A DNA stretch of 64,000 nt from Pyxidicoccus caerfyrddinensis (GTDB lineage: Bacteria; Myxococcota; Myxococcia; Myxococcales; Myxococcaceae). How positions within the stretch are numbered: the stretch's first letter is position 1; each line of letters opens with the position of its first letter. The translations under genes and the position numbers were made by a program. The notes under the pieces were generated by a model, which searched no databases, was not told where the DNA came from, and worked only from the letters and a program-made list of their open reading frames with translations. Shown piece by piece: positions 8,829-20,500 of this stretch. Where the stretch lies: positions 124,001-188,000 of the forward strand of contig NZ_JAAIYA010000017.1 of the NCBI RefSeq assembly GCF_010894405.1, given 5' to 3'.

Positions 8829-9143
8829 AACGGCAAACCCCTGTTCTGTGCGGAGCTTCTCGCTAACGCGGCTCCTACGTCCCAGGCGGATCCCTGACGT
8901 AATCAGGTTTTTCAGAGACTGAAGGTGTCAGCGGTATGGGCGCCATGACGAAGGGAGTCAATGGAGGCCGGGCAGAGATGAAGGTGGGTGTCCTCTTCTG
9001 CCTACGCGCAGCGGGGGCCATTCCTTCCCGCTGCCAGGCTGGCGAGTACAGGGAGGCCTTGGTGGGCGGCGGAGACGCTGCGAGGCCGTCAGTCCTCACC
9101 GCCACCGCGGAAGGCTCCGGCGCGTCGGGGCCCCGGGCCGGGC
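8829..9143. other. 315-base intergenic region, no gene recognised
   Basis: No convincing coding sequence is present: possible frames on either strand lack recognisable domains and run into neighbouring genes. It lies upstream of the CheB-CheR kinase gene, so it should contain that gene's promoter and 5' leader. The half nearer the kinase gene is less GC-rich than its surroundings and carries clustered CTGA/TCAG dyads at 8894-8931 (listed separately). Confidence 0.6.
8894..8931. promoter_or_regulatory. Paired CTGA-N5-TCAG dyads upstream of the CheB-CheR kinase gene
   Basis: Two copies of CTGA-N5-TCAG lie at 8894-8906 and 8919-8931, centre to centre 25 bases. A third, interlocking dyad, TTCAG-AGA-CTGAA, spans 8911-8923. 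The block sits about 66-103 bases upstream of the kinase GTG. Regular spacing of identical half-sites is typical of an operator for a dimeric regulator. The downstream dyad has an extended match to a site near bacN at 58612. Confidence 0.4.
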
Positions 9144-10304
9144 TCACGGGGAGGCGGGCTCGGTGGAAACGCTATCCGGCAGCAGCATCCGCCCCGTGCC
9201 GGGCTCCGCATCCGCTGCCAGCGTCTCCCCTGCGTCCACCAACGCCTGGTGCAGCTCCTCCGCTGCTTCCGCCTGGCCGTAGTCTTCGCGAGCGTGCAGC
9301 AGCTTTCGCATGCGGCTCTCCACCTCTGCTGCCGTGGCGTAGCGCTCCGACGGGGCGCGGCGCAGCAGCTTGGAGAAGAGGGCCCGCACGGGGGCGGACA
9401 ATTCTTCCGCCGCCCGCGCGACGTCGTCCGGCGTGAAGGTGGCGGCCCTCAGGACGAGCTCCCCCATGTCCGCCTCGGACCACGCGTCCTGCGCCCGCGC
9501 GATGGCATCTCCGATGCGTCCCCGTTCATTCTCCGGAACCCTCCGCAGCAGCTCGCGCGGCAGCAGGTCCGGCGGGTTGAGCAGATGACGGCCGGTGGCG
9601 AACTCCAGCAACACCAACCCGAGAACGAACAAGTCTGAGCGGGCATCTTCACGCGCTCCCAGCAACGCTTCCGGAGACGTGTAATAGGCGTCGCCTCTGG
9701 CACGTGGCACGCGCACGCTGCGCCGGCCGGGCAGGTGCGCGGACGCGAGCCCGAAGTCCGTCAACTTCGCCTTGCCGCTGAGCTTCACGCGGATGCGGGT
9801 GGGGTCCACCGCCCGGTGGACGATGTGCAGCGGCTGGCCCGTCTCGTCGCGGCAGCCGTGCGCGTGGGCCAGGGCGCCCGCCACCTGCGCGCCGATGTGG
9901 AGCATGAAGTTCTCGGAGAAGTAGCGCTCGCGCCCCTGGGCCAGGTTGAGGAGACCTTCCAGTGAACGCCCGCTGACGGCCTCCATGATGACGTGCAAGA
10001 CCTTCCTGGATTCGTGCAGCCCGTGGACGCGAGCGATGTTCCGATGGTTCAGATAGGTGGCCAACTGCGCCTCCTCGACCAGCCGCTGGCGTGCCTCTTT
10101 CGTGGCCTCTGTGAGGGTGGGCAGGGCCAGCATCTTGATGAGGACCCGGCCCAGGTCCGCCTGCCCCTTGCCGCGTTGGATGGCCAGGACGATGCGCTCG
10201 CCATGGCTGCCAGGCCCCAGGTCCCGAGCCAGCTCGTAGGCAATGCCATCGAGGCGAAAGAGGATGTTTCCCGGCGGGTACGCCGGGGGGCGGGAGAACA
10301 CCAT
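9144..10304 (-). CDS. Serine/threonine kinase-like protein, probable pseudokinase
   Basis: A 386-aa protein with a eukaryotic-like kinase fold. Retained features are the beta-3 lysine (VLIKM, Lys57), a helix-C glutamate near 78, DFG at 183-185 and an SPE motif at 210-212. The catalytic loop, however, reads HRAVDPTR (163-170) where active kinases have HRDLKPEN, so the catalytic Asp, the Lys and the metal-binding Asn are all replaced. The glycine loop is also degenerate (GPGSHGERI). It should therefore bind ligand or partners rather than phosphorylate. There is no membrane segment; residues after about 310 are helical. The ATG at 10304 is preceded by a perfect AGGAGG. It is divergent from the kinase-tail-like gene. 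Confidence 0.85.
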   Translation of the reverse strand: MVFSRPPAYPPGNILFRLDGIAYELARDLGPGSHGERIVLAIQRGKGQADLGRVLIKMLALPTLTEATKEARQRLVEEAQLATYLNHRNIARVHGLHESRKVLHVIMEAVSGRSLEGLLNLAQGRERYFSENFMLHIGAQVAGALAHAHGCRDETGQPLHIVHRAVDPTRIRVKLSGKAKLTDFGLASAHLPGRRSVRVPRARGDAYYTSPEALLGAREDARSDLFVLGLVLLEFATGRHLLNPPDLLPRELLRRVPENERGRIGDAIARAQDAWSEADMGELVLRAATFTPDDVARAAEELSAPVRALFSKLLRRAPSERYATAAEVESRMRKLLHAREDYGQAEAAEELHQALVDAGETLAADAEPGTGRMLLPDSVSTEPASP

Positions 10305-10399
10305 GCGGGAAGCCTCCTGAAGCCCGCGCCGAAGAGCGCACCGGGCGAGAGCGCCCGAAGGAGCACGACACGGCGAACCGGCTGCCCACCCTGGAAGCC

Positions 10400-11338
10400 T
10401 TGCGCAGCGAGCTGGAGGCCTTGGCCGACGCGGGCGGCGCGGAGTGGGAGGCGCCGGTCTTCGAGCCCGCCGCGCCCACCTCGAGCGCGCCGCCTGAAGG
10501 CACCGCCGCGCGAGGACGGGCCCACCGCAAGGTGGCCGTCGCAGGGACGGTGGTGGTGGCCGTGGCGGCAGTCCTCGCGCTGCTGCGCCAATCGCCACCC
10601 CCGCCCGACGCGCCCGGTCTCCCGGCGCCCGTCGGCATCCCGTATGCGCGCGTGCCTGACGTGGCACCTCCTTCCACCGCCCCGCCGCCCGTTGCTGAGG
10701 TACCGTCATCCGCCCCCGTTGCCCCTGCACAGAAGGAAGCTCCCACCGTGAGTGCCCCCAAGCCTCCCCCACGTCAGCCCCCCCCGAAGCAGCCCAGGCT
10801 CACCGCCCGCCCCGTCTTCACGCCGGAGTTCCTGGCCAGGTGCGCGGGGCTGACGCTCGCCGCCGCGGCGGAGCTGGGTTGCCCGGCGTCCCAGGTGCGC
10901 CCGGAGCGCGAGCGGTGTCCGGAGGAAGCTGTCGATTTCATGGACCGGATGCGGGCGGGCCATGAAGAGGAGTTCAGCCTCACGCTCGACGTGATGAATC
11001 AGCCTGGCGGCAGCAGCCAACTGGGCGTGTACCGCACCGGGAAATACGTGGGGGCATTCAACGGCGAAAAACTCGCCATCCATCGTGGTTGGCGATTCGA
11101 GGGCCAGATCTGGACGGAGGGGAAGAAAGTCGTTGGACGGTTCACGAAGATGTTTCCTCCAGCCGGAGCCGCGGACTTCTGGGGTGACCCGTTACCGCCC
11201 GAGGTGCCCGTCTGCATCGTTCTTGGGCACGAACGCGACAACGGCATCGAGAAGGACGAGGGCTCCAAGCCTGGAGCCGTCATCCTCTCTCGCGCCGTCA
11301 CCGCCCGGTTCATCAAGGGTGAGTGGCCCCAGCCCTGA
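10400..11338 (+). CDS. Membrane-anchored protein resembling the C-terminal part of a Ser/Thr kinase
   Basis: A 312-aa protein if the TTG at 10400 is used. Sequence just before and after this start (NRLPTLEALRSELEAL) resembles the end of a bacterial Ser/Thr kinase catalytic domain, but no kinase domain is encoded upstream. One membrane segment lies at about 45-63, followed by a Pro-rich stretch (64-135) and a Cys-containing domain (about 140-312) probably outside the membrane. The start is uncertain: the frame remains open upstream without ATG, GTG or TTG, no good Shine-Dalgarno sequence is seen, and an internal GTG at 10529 would give a signal-anchor protein. It may be a remnant of a larger kinase or a standalone sensor domain. 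Confidence 0.65.
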   Translation: MRSELEALADAGGAEWEAPVFEPAAPTSSAPPEGTAARGRAHRKVAVAGTVVVAVAAVLALLRQSPPPPDAPGLPAPVGIPYARVPDVAPPSTAPPPVAEVPSSAPVAPAQKEAPTVSAPKPPPRQPPPKQPRLTARPVFTPEFLARCAGLTLAAAAELGCPASQVRPERERCPEEAVDFMDRMRAGHEEEFSLTLDVMNQPGGSSQLGVYRTGKYVGAFNGEKLAIHRGWRFEGQIWTEGKKVVGRFTKMFPPAGAADFWGDPLPPEVPVCIVLGHERDNGIEKDEGSKPGAVILSRAVTARFIKGEWPQP

Positions 11339-11339
11339 C

Positions 11340-11408
11340 GGGCACAGTGAGGGGCGGCGCGGGTCGCGGTGCGCGCGCTGGATGGGCGCCAACCGGCACT
11401 CACTGCCC
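11340..11408. terminator. Possible convergent terminator hairpin
   Basis: GGGCACAGTGAG (11340-11351) can pair with CTCACTGCCC (11399-11408) with a two-base bulge, enclosing a GC-rich inner region. It lies between the convergent kinase-tail-like and hydrolase genes and just overlaps the end of the latter. No T-tract is present. Confidence 0.3.
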
Positions 11409-12212
11409 GCCAGCGGTGAGCATCTCCGCGATGGCGCGCCCCAGCCCCTCGGGGTTGTCCTCCGAGAAGCCATGTCCGGAGGCCTCGACGGTGATGACGG
11501 GGAGGCCCGCCTCGGCCACCTGTCGGGCGGTCTCCCGAGTCGTGTCGTCGCTGAGGGCCCCGAGGACATAGCCCTTCACCGGCACTTGCAGCGCGGCGAG
11601 ACGCGGGATGAGCCCCTGCCCCACCCGGACCAGCGAGGACGCACTCCGGTGGAAGGCCACCGGGTCCGCACGCCGCACGCTCTCGCGATACGCGGGTGAG
11701 GACATCGACTCGACCCACCGCTGCCACTTCGCGACGAAGTCCTCCACTGGGGTCGCCGCGGCGACGGCGCTCCCGGTGGCATCCTCCAACCGGAGATTCG
11801 GCTCAGCGACGACCACGGCCACCGGGGGACGGCCCGCGCGAACCTGCTCCTCCGCGACCAGGAGGGCCAGCGTGCCCCCCATGCTGTGTCCGACGAGGGC
11901 CACCGGTTGGGACTCGCGAGCCAGGAGCGACGCCACCAGTCGCGCCTGCTCCGTCAGCTCGTAGCTGAAGTCGCGCGGGCGGTCGCTCTGGCCGAAGCCG
12001 AGCAGGTCGAACCACAGGCTGGCCCGCCCCGAGAGCGCGGCACTCCGGGCGACGGGAGGCCAGTCCTGGCTTCCCGCGCATCCCAGTCCATGCAGGTACA
12101 CCAGCAAGGGCCCCGAGCCGGGCGTGCGCCCGCCCACGACATGGGCGCGCGTCCCCGGAAGCTCGATGCGCAGCGACTCCTCAGGACTCCGACGCTCGGA
12201 TGAAGGGCTCAC
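11400..12212 (-). CDS. Alpha/beta hydrolase
   Basis: A 270-aa alpha/beta-hydrolase-fold enzyme. The oxyanion motif HGLG is at 41-44, the nucleophile elbow GHSMGG places the catalytic Ser at 110, and the terminal His is probably His247 in SGHGFSED. The DLLGFGQSDRP strand-loop is typical of the esterase/haloperoxidase/MhpC group. Substrate cannot be deduced. It begins with GTG at 12212, only four bases after the stop of the upstream hydrolase gene, so the two are almost certainly co-transcribed and perhaps translationally coupled. There is no signal peptide, which suggests a cytoplasmic location. Confidence 0.85.
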   Translation of the reverse strand: MSPSSERRSPEESLRIELPGTRAHVVGGRTPGSGPLLVYLHGLGCAGSQDWPPVARSAALSGRASLWFDLLGFGQSDRPRDFSYELTEQARLVASLLARESQPVALVGHSMGGTLALLVAEEQVRAGRPPVAVVVAEPNLRLEDATGSAVAAATPVEDFVAKWQRWVESMSSPAYRESVRRADPVAFHRSASSLVRVGQGLIPRLAALQVPVKGYVLGALSDDTTRETARQVAEAGLPVITVEASGHGFSEDNPEGLGRAIAEMLTAGGQ

Positions 12213-12216
12213 GGAC

Positions 12217-13149
12217 TCACCCTACGGAGGCCCGAGCCCGCGCGTCCACCGTGTCGAGGAACGCGAGGATGCGCCGCCCGCACGCCTCCGGCTGCTCCAG
12301 GGGGAACAGGTGCGTGGTGCCCGGAAGCTCCTCGGTGTGGACCCGGGGCACGGTGCGACGCACGCGCGCCAGGGCCTCCGGGGTGAGCGTGTCCGTGTCA
12401 CCGCCCCGCATCACCAGCGTGGGCACCGTCACCTTGCGCAGTGAGGACCACACGTTGACGGGAATCGTCTCGAAGATGCGCGCCTCCCACGCAGCGGGGA
12501 TGGTCAGCCGGACGCCGCCACCGGGGGCCTCGATGAGGCCGTGGGCGAGGTAGTCCCGGAAGGACTCGGGGTCGAAGCGCTGGAAGAGGGACTTCTTCCC
12601 GTAGCTGGCCGCCACCTCCTCGCGAGAGGCCCACGCTTCGCGGCGGCGCCGCGCGCCACTGGCCAGGGGAATCCGCCCGCGCATGCCCAGCAGCGCCGCC
12701 GCGCGGAGCATCCACAGGCGCTTGCCGGTGACGAGCACGGGGTCCAGCGCCACCACGGCCCGGAACAAGCCCGGCGACTTCACGGAGGCGAGCAGCGTGG
12801 CCACGCCGCCCACGCTGTGCCCCACGCCCACCACGTTCTCCAGGCCGCGCGCCCGCAACGTGTGGGCGAGTTCGTCGGCCAGGTCCGTCCAGCTCCCCAG
12901 CGTCAGCGGGTCTTCGCCCGGCACGAGACAACGGCTGCGCAGCGTGAAGACGTGGTAGCGCGTCTTCAGCAACTCGATGAGCTTGCGATAGGCGCCCGGA
13001 GGGAAGCCGTTGGCGTGGGCCAGGTGCAGCACCGGGCCGGTACCGCCCCAATCATCCAGTTCCAGAGCGTCGCGCATCGCCTTGCGAATACTCCAGACGG
13101 CCCCGGGTGTCTTCAGCATGTGCGCGGGGAGCGCATCCAGCCCGGACAC
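12217..13149 (-). CDS. Alpha/beta hydrolase
   Basis: A 310-aa alpha/beta hydrolase. It has HANGFPPGAY as oxyanion region (about 45-54), GHSVGG with nucleophile Ser112, and a late His in the TTHLFPLEQP segment near the end. The AHANGFP type of motif is typical of a subgroup of hydrolases of unknown substrate in proteobacteria. The start is GTG 13149; ATG 13119 (residue 11) is an alternative, and neither has a clear ribosome-binding site. It lies upstream of and nearly abuts the second hydrolase. The two are not close duplicates, because the lid regions differ, so they may act on different substrates in one pathway. Confidence 0.82.
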   Translation of the reverse strand: MSGLDALPAHMLKTPGAVWSIRKAMRDALELDDWGGTGPVLHLAHANGFPPGAYRKLIELLKTRYHVFTLRSRCLVPGEDPLTLGSWTDLADELAHTLRARGLENVVGVGHSVGGVATLLASVKSPGLFRAVVALDPVLVTGKRLWMLRAAALLGMRGRIPLASGARRRREAWASREEVAASYGKKSLFQRFDPESFRDYLAHGLIEAPGGGVRLTIPAAWEARIFETIPVNVWSSLRKVTVPTLVMRGGDTDTLTPEALARVRRTVPRVHTEELPGTTHLFPLEQPEACGRRILAFLDTVDARARASVG

Positions 13150-13182
13150 CCGGGGGTGAAAGTCGCACAGCGAGGAGCCGTG

Positions 13183-13500
13183 CTACTTCACCGCGTCCGT
13201 GGCCTGCGCCTCAGCCGGCGCCGCCGCCGGCGCCTCGGCCGCCTTCAGCTCCTCCTTGCAACTCGCGTTGTGTCCCACGGAGCTGCAGATGAAGCGGCGA
13301 CCACGGCATTCAGCGGTCCAGGGCGTCACCTGTTCGCCAAGACCAAACGACTCCTTCTCCCCGGAGATCTGCACCTCTTCAACAGGGCAGCCAATGGCTC
13401 CCGCGGTGACGTTCGCATACTGCTGCTTGCTGATGGTCACGCAGCTGGAAGCAACCGCGAGGAGGGGGACGAGGACGAGTGCACGGAGGTAGGAATGCAT
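13183..13500 (-). CDS. Small lipoprotein
   Basis: A 105-aa protein starting at ATG 13500 with a lipoprotein signal peptide: hydrophobic stretch LRALVLVPLLAV and lipobox VASSC, giving lipidated Cys20. The mature part has several further Cys (GCPVEEV, AECRGRRFIC, ASCKEEL), suggesting disulfides, and ends in an Ala/Pro/Glu-rich tail. It resembles small Cys-containing lipoproteins common in myxobacteria, with no assigned function. It is likely to be in the outer membrane or periplasm. It sits between the mnmD-tgt pair and the hydrolase pair on the same strand. Confidence 0.75.
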   Translation of the reverse strand: MHSYLRALVLVPLLAVASSCVTISKQQYANVTAGAIGCPVEEVQISGEKESFGLGEQVTPWTAECRGRRFICSSVGHNASCKEELKAAEAPAAAPAEAQATDAVK

Positions 13501-13555
13501 GGGCGGCTTTGTACTGCATTTGCCGTCTGGATTGCAGCCCCGGGCCAGGCCGCAC

Positions 13556-15840
<2,285 letters not shown>

Positions 15841-15856
15841 CTACAACGCCGCCGCC

Positions 15857-17455
15857 ATGTTCAACGTCATCAACGTCTCCAAGGCCTACGGGCCCAAGAA
15901 GCTGTTCGAGGAGGTCAACGTCACCTTCTCGCCGGGCCGCCGCTACGGCCTGACCGGGCCCAACGGGGCCGGGAAGTCCACGTTCATGAAGATCCTCGCC
16001 GGGGACGAGGAAGCGGACATGGGCGACATCATCCGCCCGCGCAAGCTCGGCATCCTCCGCCAGGACCACTTCCGCTACGAGAACGAGCGCGTCCTCGACG
16101 TGGTCGTCATGGGCAACAAGGCCCTGTGGGCCGCCATGACGGAGAAGAACGCGCTGCTGGCCAAGTCGGACATCACCGAGGAGGACGGCAACCGGCTGGG
16201 CGAGCTGGAGGGCACCATCGCCGAGGAGGACGGCTACTCCGCGGAGAGTGACGCGGCCACGCTGCTCGCCGGCCTCGGCATCGAGGAGTCCTTCCACGAG
16301 GGGCCGATGCGCCAGCTCACCGGCGGCCTCAAGCTGCGCGTGCTGCTCGCGCAGGCGCTGTTCGGCAAGCCGGATGGGCTGCTGCTCGACGAGCCCACGA
16401 ACAACCTCGACATCGACTCCATCCGCTGGCTGGAGACCTTCCTCCACGCGTTCGAGGGCGTGCTCATCACCATCAGCCACGACCGGCACTTCCTCAACTC
16501 CATCTGCACGCACATCGCGGACATCGATTACGAAGCCATCATCCAGTACACCGGTGGCTACGACGACATGGTGCGCCAGAAGGCGCAGCTGCGCACCCGC
16601 GTGGAGTCGGAGACGGCGGAGAAGAAGAAGAAGATCGCCCAGCTCCAGGACTTCGTCGCCCGCTTCAGCGCCGGCACGCGCGCCTCGCAGGTGCAGAGCC
16701 GCATCAAGCAGATCGACAAGCTGAAGTCGGACGACCTCAAGCGCTCCAACATCGCGCGCCCGTTCATCCGCTTCGACCAGAAGGTCGTCAGCGGCAGGCA
16801 GACGCTGATGATTGAAGGCATCCACAAGTCCTTCGACGGCCAGCAGGTCATCAAGCCGTTCAACGCCCTCGTCTGCAAGGGCGAGAAGATCTGCGTCATC
16901 GGCCGCAACGGCGTGGGCAAGTCCACGCTGGTGAGGATGATTGCCGGGCAGCTCGAGCCGGACGGCGGGAAGATTGGCTGGGGCCACCAGGCCTCGGTGG
17001 GCTACCTGCCGCAGGACCACCACGGCGTCGTCCGCAAGGGCACCACCTGCTTCGGCTGGCTGCGTGACTTGCACGACAAGCTCACCAACGAGGAGATCTC
17101 CGGCGTGCTGGGCCGGATGCTCTTCTCCGGTGAGGAGCGGATGAAGAACACGGACACCCTCTCCGGTGGCGAGACGGTGCGCCTGCTCCTGTCCAAGCTG
17201 ATGATCATGCAGGACAACGTGCTGGTGCTCGACGAGCCCACGAACCACCTGGACCTCGAGTCCATCGCCGCGCTCGCCGAAGGCCTCCAGAAGTTCGAGG
17301 GCACGGTCATCGTCGTCACGCACGACCAGGAGCTCATCTCCGAGGTGGCCACCCGCGTCTGGTCGCTCCAGCAGGGCCACGAGGTGCTGGACTTCAACGG
17401 CCCCTACTCGGAGTTCGTGGAGAAGCACGCCGCCGCCGCGACGCAGCGCCGCTAG
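15857..17455 (+). CDS. ABC-F family ATPase, YbiT-like
   Basis: A 532-aa protein with two ABC ATPase domains and no membrane segments, as in the ABC-F family, whose members act on ribosomes. Walker A motifs are GPNGAGKST (34-42) and GRNGVGKST in the second half; both Walker B motifs read LLLDEPTNNLD and VLDEPTNHLD. The first signature is LTGG, a relaxed form, while the second is a standard LSGG. The charged linker between domains is present. The sequence around the first domain (RYGLTGPNGAGKSTFMKIL, and a DGYSAE segment) most resembles E. coli YbiT. I rejected an upstream N-terminal extension because it is non-homologous and lies in the intergenic spacer. Confidence 0.93.
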   Translation: MFNVINVSKAYGPKKLFEEVNVTFSPGRRYGLTGPNGAGKSTFMKILAGDEEADMGDIIRPRKLGILRQDHFRYENERVLDVVVMGNKALWAAMTEKNALLAKSDITEEDGNRLGELEGTIAEEDGYSAESDAATLLAGLGIEESFHEGPMRQLTGGLKLRVLLAQALFGKPDGLLLDEPTNNLDIDSIRWLETFLHAFEGVLITISHDRHFLNSICTHIADIDYEAIIQYTGGYDDMVRQKAQLRTRVESETAEKKKKIAQLQDFVARFSAGTRASQVQSRIKQIDKLKSDDLKRSNIARPFIRFDQKVVSGRQTLMIEGIHKSFDGQQVIKPFNALVCKGEKICVIGRNGVGKSTLVRMIAGQLEPDGGKIGWGHQASVGYLPQDHHGVVRKGTTCFGWLRDLHDKLTNEEISGVLGRMLFSGEERMKNTDTLSGGETVRLLLSKLMIMQDNVLVLDEPTNHLDLESIAALAEGLQKFEGTVIVVTHDQELISEVATRVWSLQQGHEVLDFNGPYSEFVEKHAAAATQRR

Positions 17456-17483
17456 CCGCTCGAAGCGCCCAGGCGCTGAAGCA

Positions 17484-17540
17484 CGAATCGCCGCCCGGAC
17501 CGGGGAAGCACTCCCGGCACGAGGCGGCGATTCGCTTTTC
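17484..17540 (+). terminator. Intrinsic-type terminator after ABC-F gene
   Basis: A perfect 12-base arm pair, CGAATCGCCGCC (17484-17495) and GGCGGCGATTCG (17523-17534), is followed by CTTTTC. It lies 28 bases after the ABC-F stop and before the convergent lipoprotein stop, so it probably ends the plus-strand transcript. Confidence 0.7.
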
Positions 17541-17554
17541 CGAAGGCGCAGGGC

Positions 17555-20500
17555 CTACGGGTTGAGGAAGCCGAGGGTGCCCGCCCCCACCGCCCAGTCC
17601 TCCTTCACGTTGGCGTCACCGGCGCGCACCCGGCCCAGGGTGGTCGTCCTTTCACCGCTGGGGAAGGCGGCGCTCCAGTTGACGGAAACGTTCTGGGCGG
17701 TCGGGAAGCTGCTGTACGAGCAGAGCTGGCCGCCGCAGTCGGACGGCAGCCACAGGCCCTCGGCCTGGATGGCCTGGAGCTGGGGCGGGAAGAAGGACGG
17801 CGGGTTGCCGAGTGGCAGGTAGACGGGCACCGCATCCTGGGTGGTGCCAAAGGCATCGCGGATACGGAACACGCGGTTGCTGCCGGTGACGCCGTTACCG
17901 GCGCCGTGGAAGTCCCAGGCCGTGTCGTAGTTGGAGCCGTACTGCGCCTGGGACCAGAAGGACTTGCTGGTGAGCTCCGAGCCCGGGGCATCCACGCCCG
18001 GCGTGTCCCGGTCCGGATTCAGGTGGATGACGATGAGGTCTCCGGTGGCCACGTCGACATCCGGAAGGATGGCCAGCAGGGGGTTGGCCAGCGTGGCCTC
18101 CTCCAGCTTCATGCCGTTGGTATTGCCACCCTGCACGACCTGGAGCTCCACCAGGTCCCGGCCGAAGTTGACGGTGTTGGGACCGACGGCGGGCGCAATC
18201 TCGGTGATGCGCAGCTGCGCCGGCACCTGGTAGCCCTTGAAGCTGAAGGAGTTCCCCGCCGTCACCACGCCGGAGCCCGCGGTGTCTCGCACCGTGGAGG
18301 CCACCGTCACCGTGTACGACTGACGGGGCGTCTGGGTACTGGTGCCAAGCCACACCTCGCGGGAGCTGACGACGGTGGCGCTGGTGACCACCAGGCCGGG
18401 GATGGAGAACTGCTCGCCGTTGGCCTGGACGCTGGCCGCGTCGAGCCGCCGGTCGAAGTTGATGGCGACCGTCCCGGCGCCCCGGGCCAGCGCGCTCGCG
18501 ACCCGGGGGCCCGGGCACGACAGCGAGGTGACCTGCTCGGGCGCCCACACGGAGGGCTGGGTGGTCGTCGCGAAGACCCACAGCGGAGAGAGGAGCCCCA
18601 CCGTGCAGCCCTGCGTCACCTCGAGCTGGTCCTGCACGCTCTCCACCATGCGCAGCCGGAAGGAAGGGGCGCTCGTGGAGCCCTCGGGCACGCCCGCCGT
18701 CACCAGCAGGGCCTGCACATGGCCGGTGCCCGCCAGACTGAAGGCTCCGTTCACCGTGCCGGTGAGGGAGATGAGTTCGGCCTCGAACTGGCCCACGAAC
18801 CGGGGCAGGTCCACCTGGCTCACCTCCTGGCTGAGCGTGGACATCGGGATGCCCTGGTTCACCAGGCTGAAGCTGGAGATGTTCACCCGCACCATGTTGC
18901 TCGCCAGGCGCTTGTTGCTGACGGTGACATTCACGCGCATGCCGACCTGGGGCGTGGGGGAGAGGCTCGCCGGGTCCACCTCCACGAAGAGCGCCGGGCC
19001 GGCCCGCTCCGCCTGGAGGAAGAAGCCCGCCGGGTCATTGGTGGGGTTGCCGACGCCCGGCTTGACGAAGGTGATGATGGCCCCGTCGATGGGCTGGCTC
19101 AGCGGTCCGTCCACCGCGGCGCGCACGGCCGCAATCTGCGCCGACGCGTTGCTGGTGGAGGTGGGCAGCGTGTAGACCTCCTGCCGCGCGGCCTCCGCGT
19201 TGCCTGCCTGGTCCACGGAGAAGAACCGCAGGGTGGTGGTCTCGATGAACGTGAGCGGCGCGGTGTACAGCTCGGAGGTGCCCGTCGGCGCCGTGCCGTC
19301 CACGGTGTAGCGCGTCTCCTTGCAGCCCGTGCCCGCGTCCGAGCACGCCAGCGACACGGTGACGGGGCCCTGGAACGAACCTCCGGCCGGCGTCGCCTGC
19401 GTCACCGGGGCCGTGGTGTCGATGGTGTACTGCACGGACTTCGTGGCCTCCAGGTTGCCCACGGCGTCCACGGAGCGGAAGCGCACCTGGGCGGTGGTGG
19501 AGACGGTGAAGGGCGCGGTGTAGCGCGTGCTGGCCGTCGTCGGCTCGGAGCCGTCGAGCGTGTAGAACGTCCCGTCGCAGCCGCTGCCGCCGCCGTTGTC
19601 CTCACACGTCAGCGTCACTGTCCGCGCGCTGGAGTACGTGCCGCCCTCGGGACTGATGGTCGTCACCGGCGCCGTGGTGTCCGAGATGATGGTGTACGTC
19701 TCCACCGCCACCGGGCTGGGATTGCCCGCGCCGTCCACCGCGAGGAAGGAGAGCGTGGTCTGCGTGGAGAGGGCCAGCGCCTCCGTGTAGCGAGGGGAGC
19801 TCGTGTCGGGCGTGGCGCCATTCACCGTGTAGTGGATGGCGCACCCGCTGCCCGCGTCGCTGCATGACAGCGTCACCGTCTGCGGCACGAAGAACGTCCC
19901 GCCCTTCGGGCTGGCGGAGACCGTGGGCGCGACGGTGTCGATGACGTACGTCTCCGTCACCTCGGGCCCGTCGTTGCCCGCCGCGTCCACGGAGAAGAAG
20001 CGCAGCGTGGTGTTGCCGGTGATGGCGATGGGCCCGGTAAAGCGCGCCGAGGCGTGCGTCGGCGCGGCGCCGGTGGTGGTGAAGTACGTGGCCGCGCAGC
20101 CGCTGCCCGTGCCGTCATCGCAGGCCAGGGACACGGAGACGGCCGCACGAAAGGTGCCGCCCTTCGGCGTCGCGGTGGACACGGGGCCCACGAGGTCCAG
20201 CGTGTACTGCTCCGACGCTGTCTCCGACGCGTTGCCCGCCCGGTCCAGCGCCACGAAGCGCAGCCGGGTGGTGGTCTCCACCGTGAGCGGCGCGGTGTAG
20301 ACGGGGGACGCCTCCGTGGGGAGCGAGCCGTCCGTGGTGTAGTGGATGGCGGCGCAGCCGGAGCCACTCCCGTCGTCGCACGTCAGCGTCACCACACGAG
20401 AGCCGCTGAAGATGCCACCCCGAGGCGAGGCAGCCACCGTGGGCACCTCCGCGTCCACCACGTAGCGCTCGGTGCGTGCGCCCTCCACGTTGCCCGCCTT

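Noticed and set aside
8936-9436. A 166-codon plus-strand frame across the kinase/pseudokinase gap
   Set aside because: No recognised domain, no ribosome-binding site, and more than half lies antisense to the pseudokinase gene.
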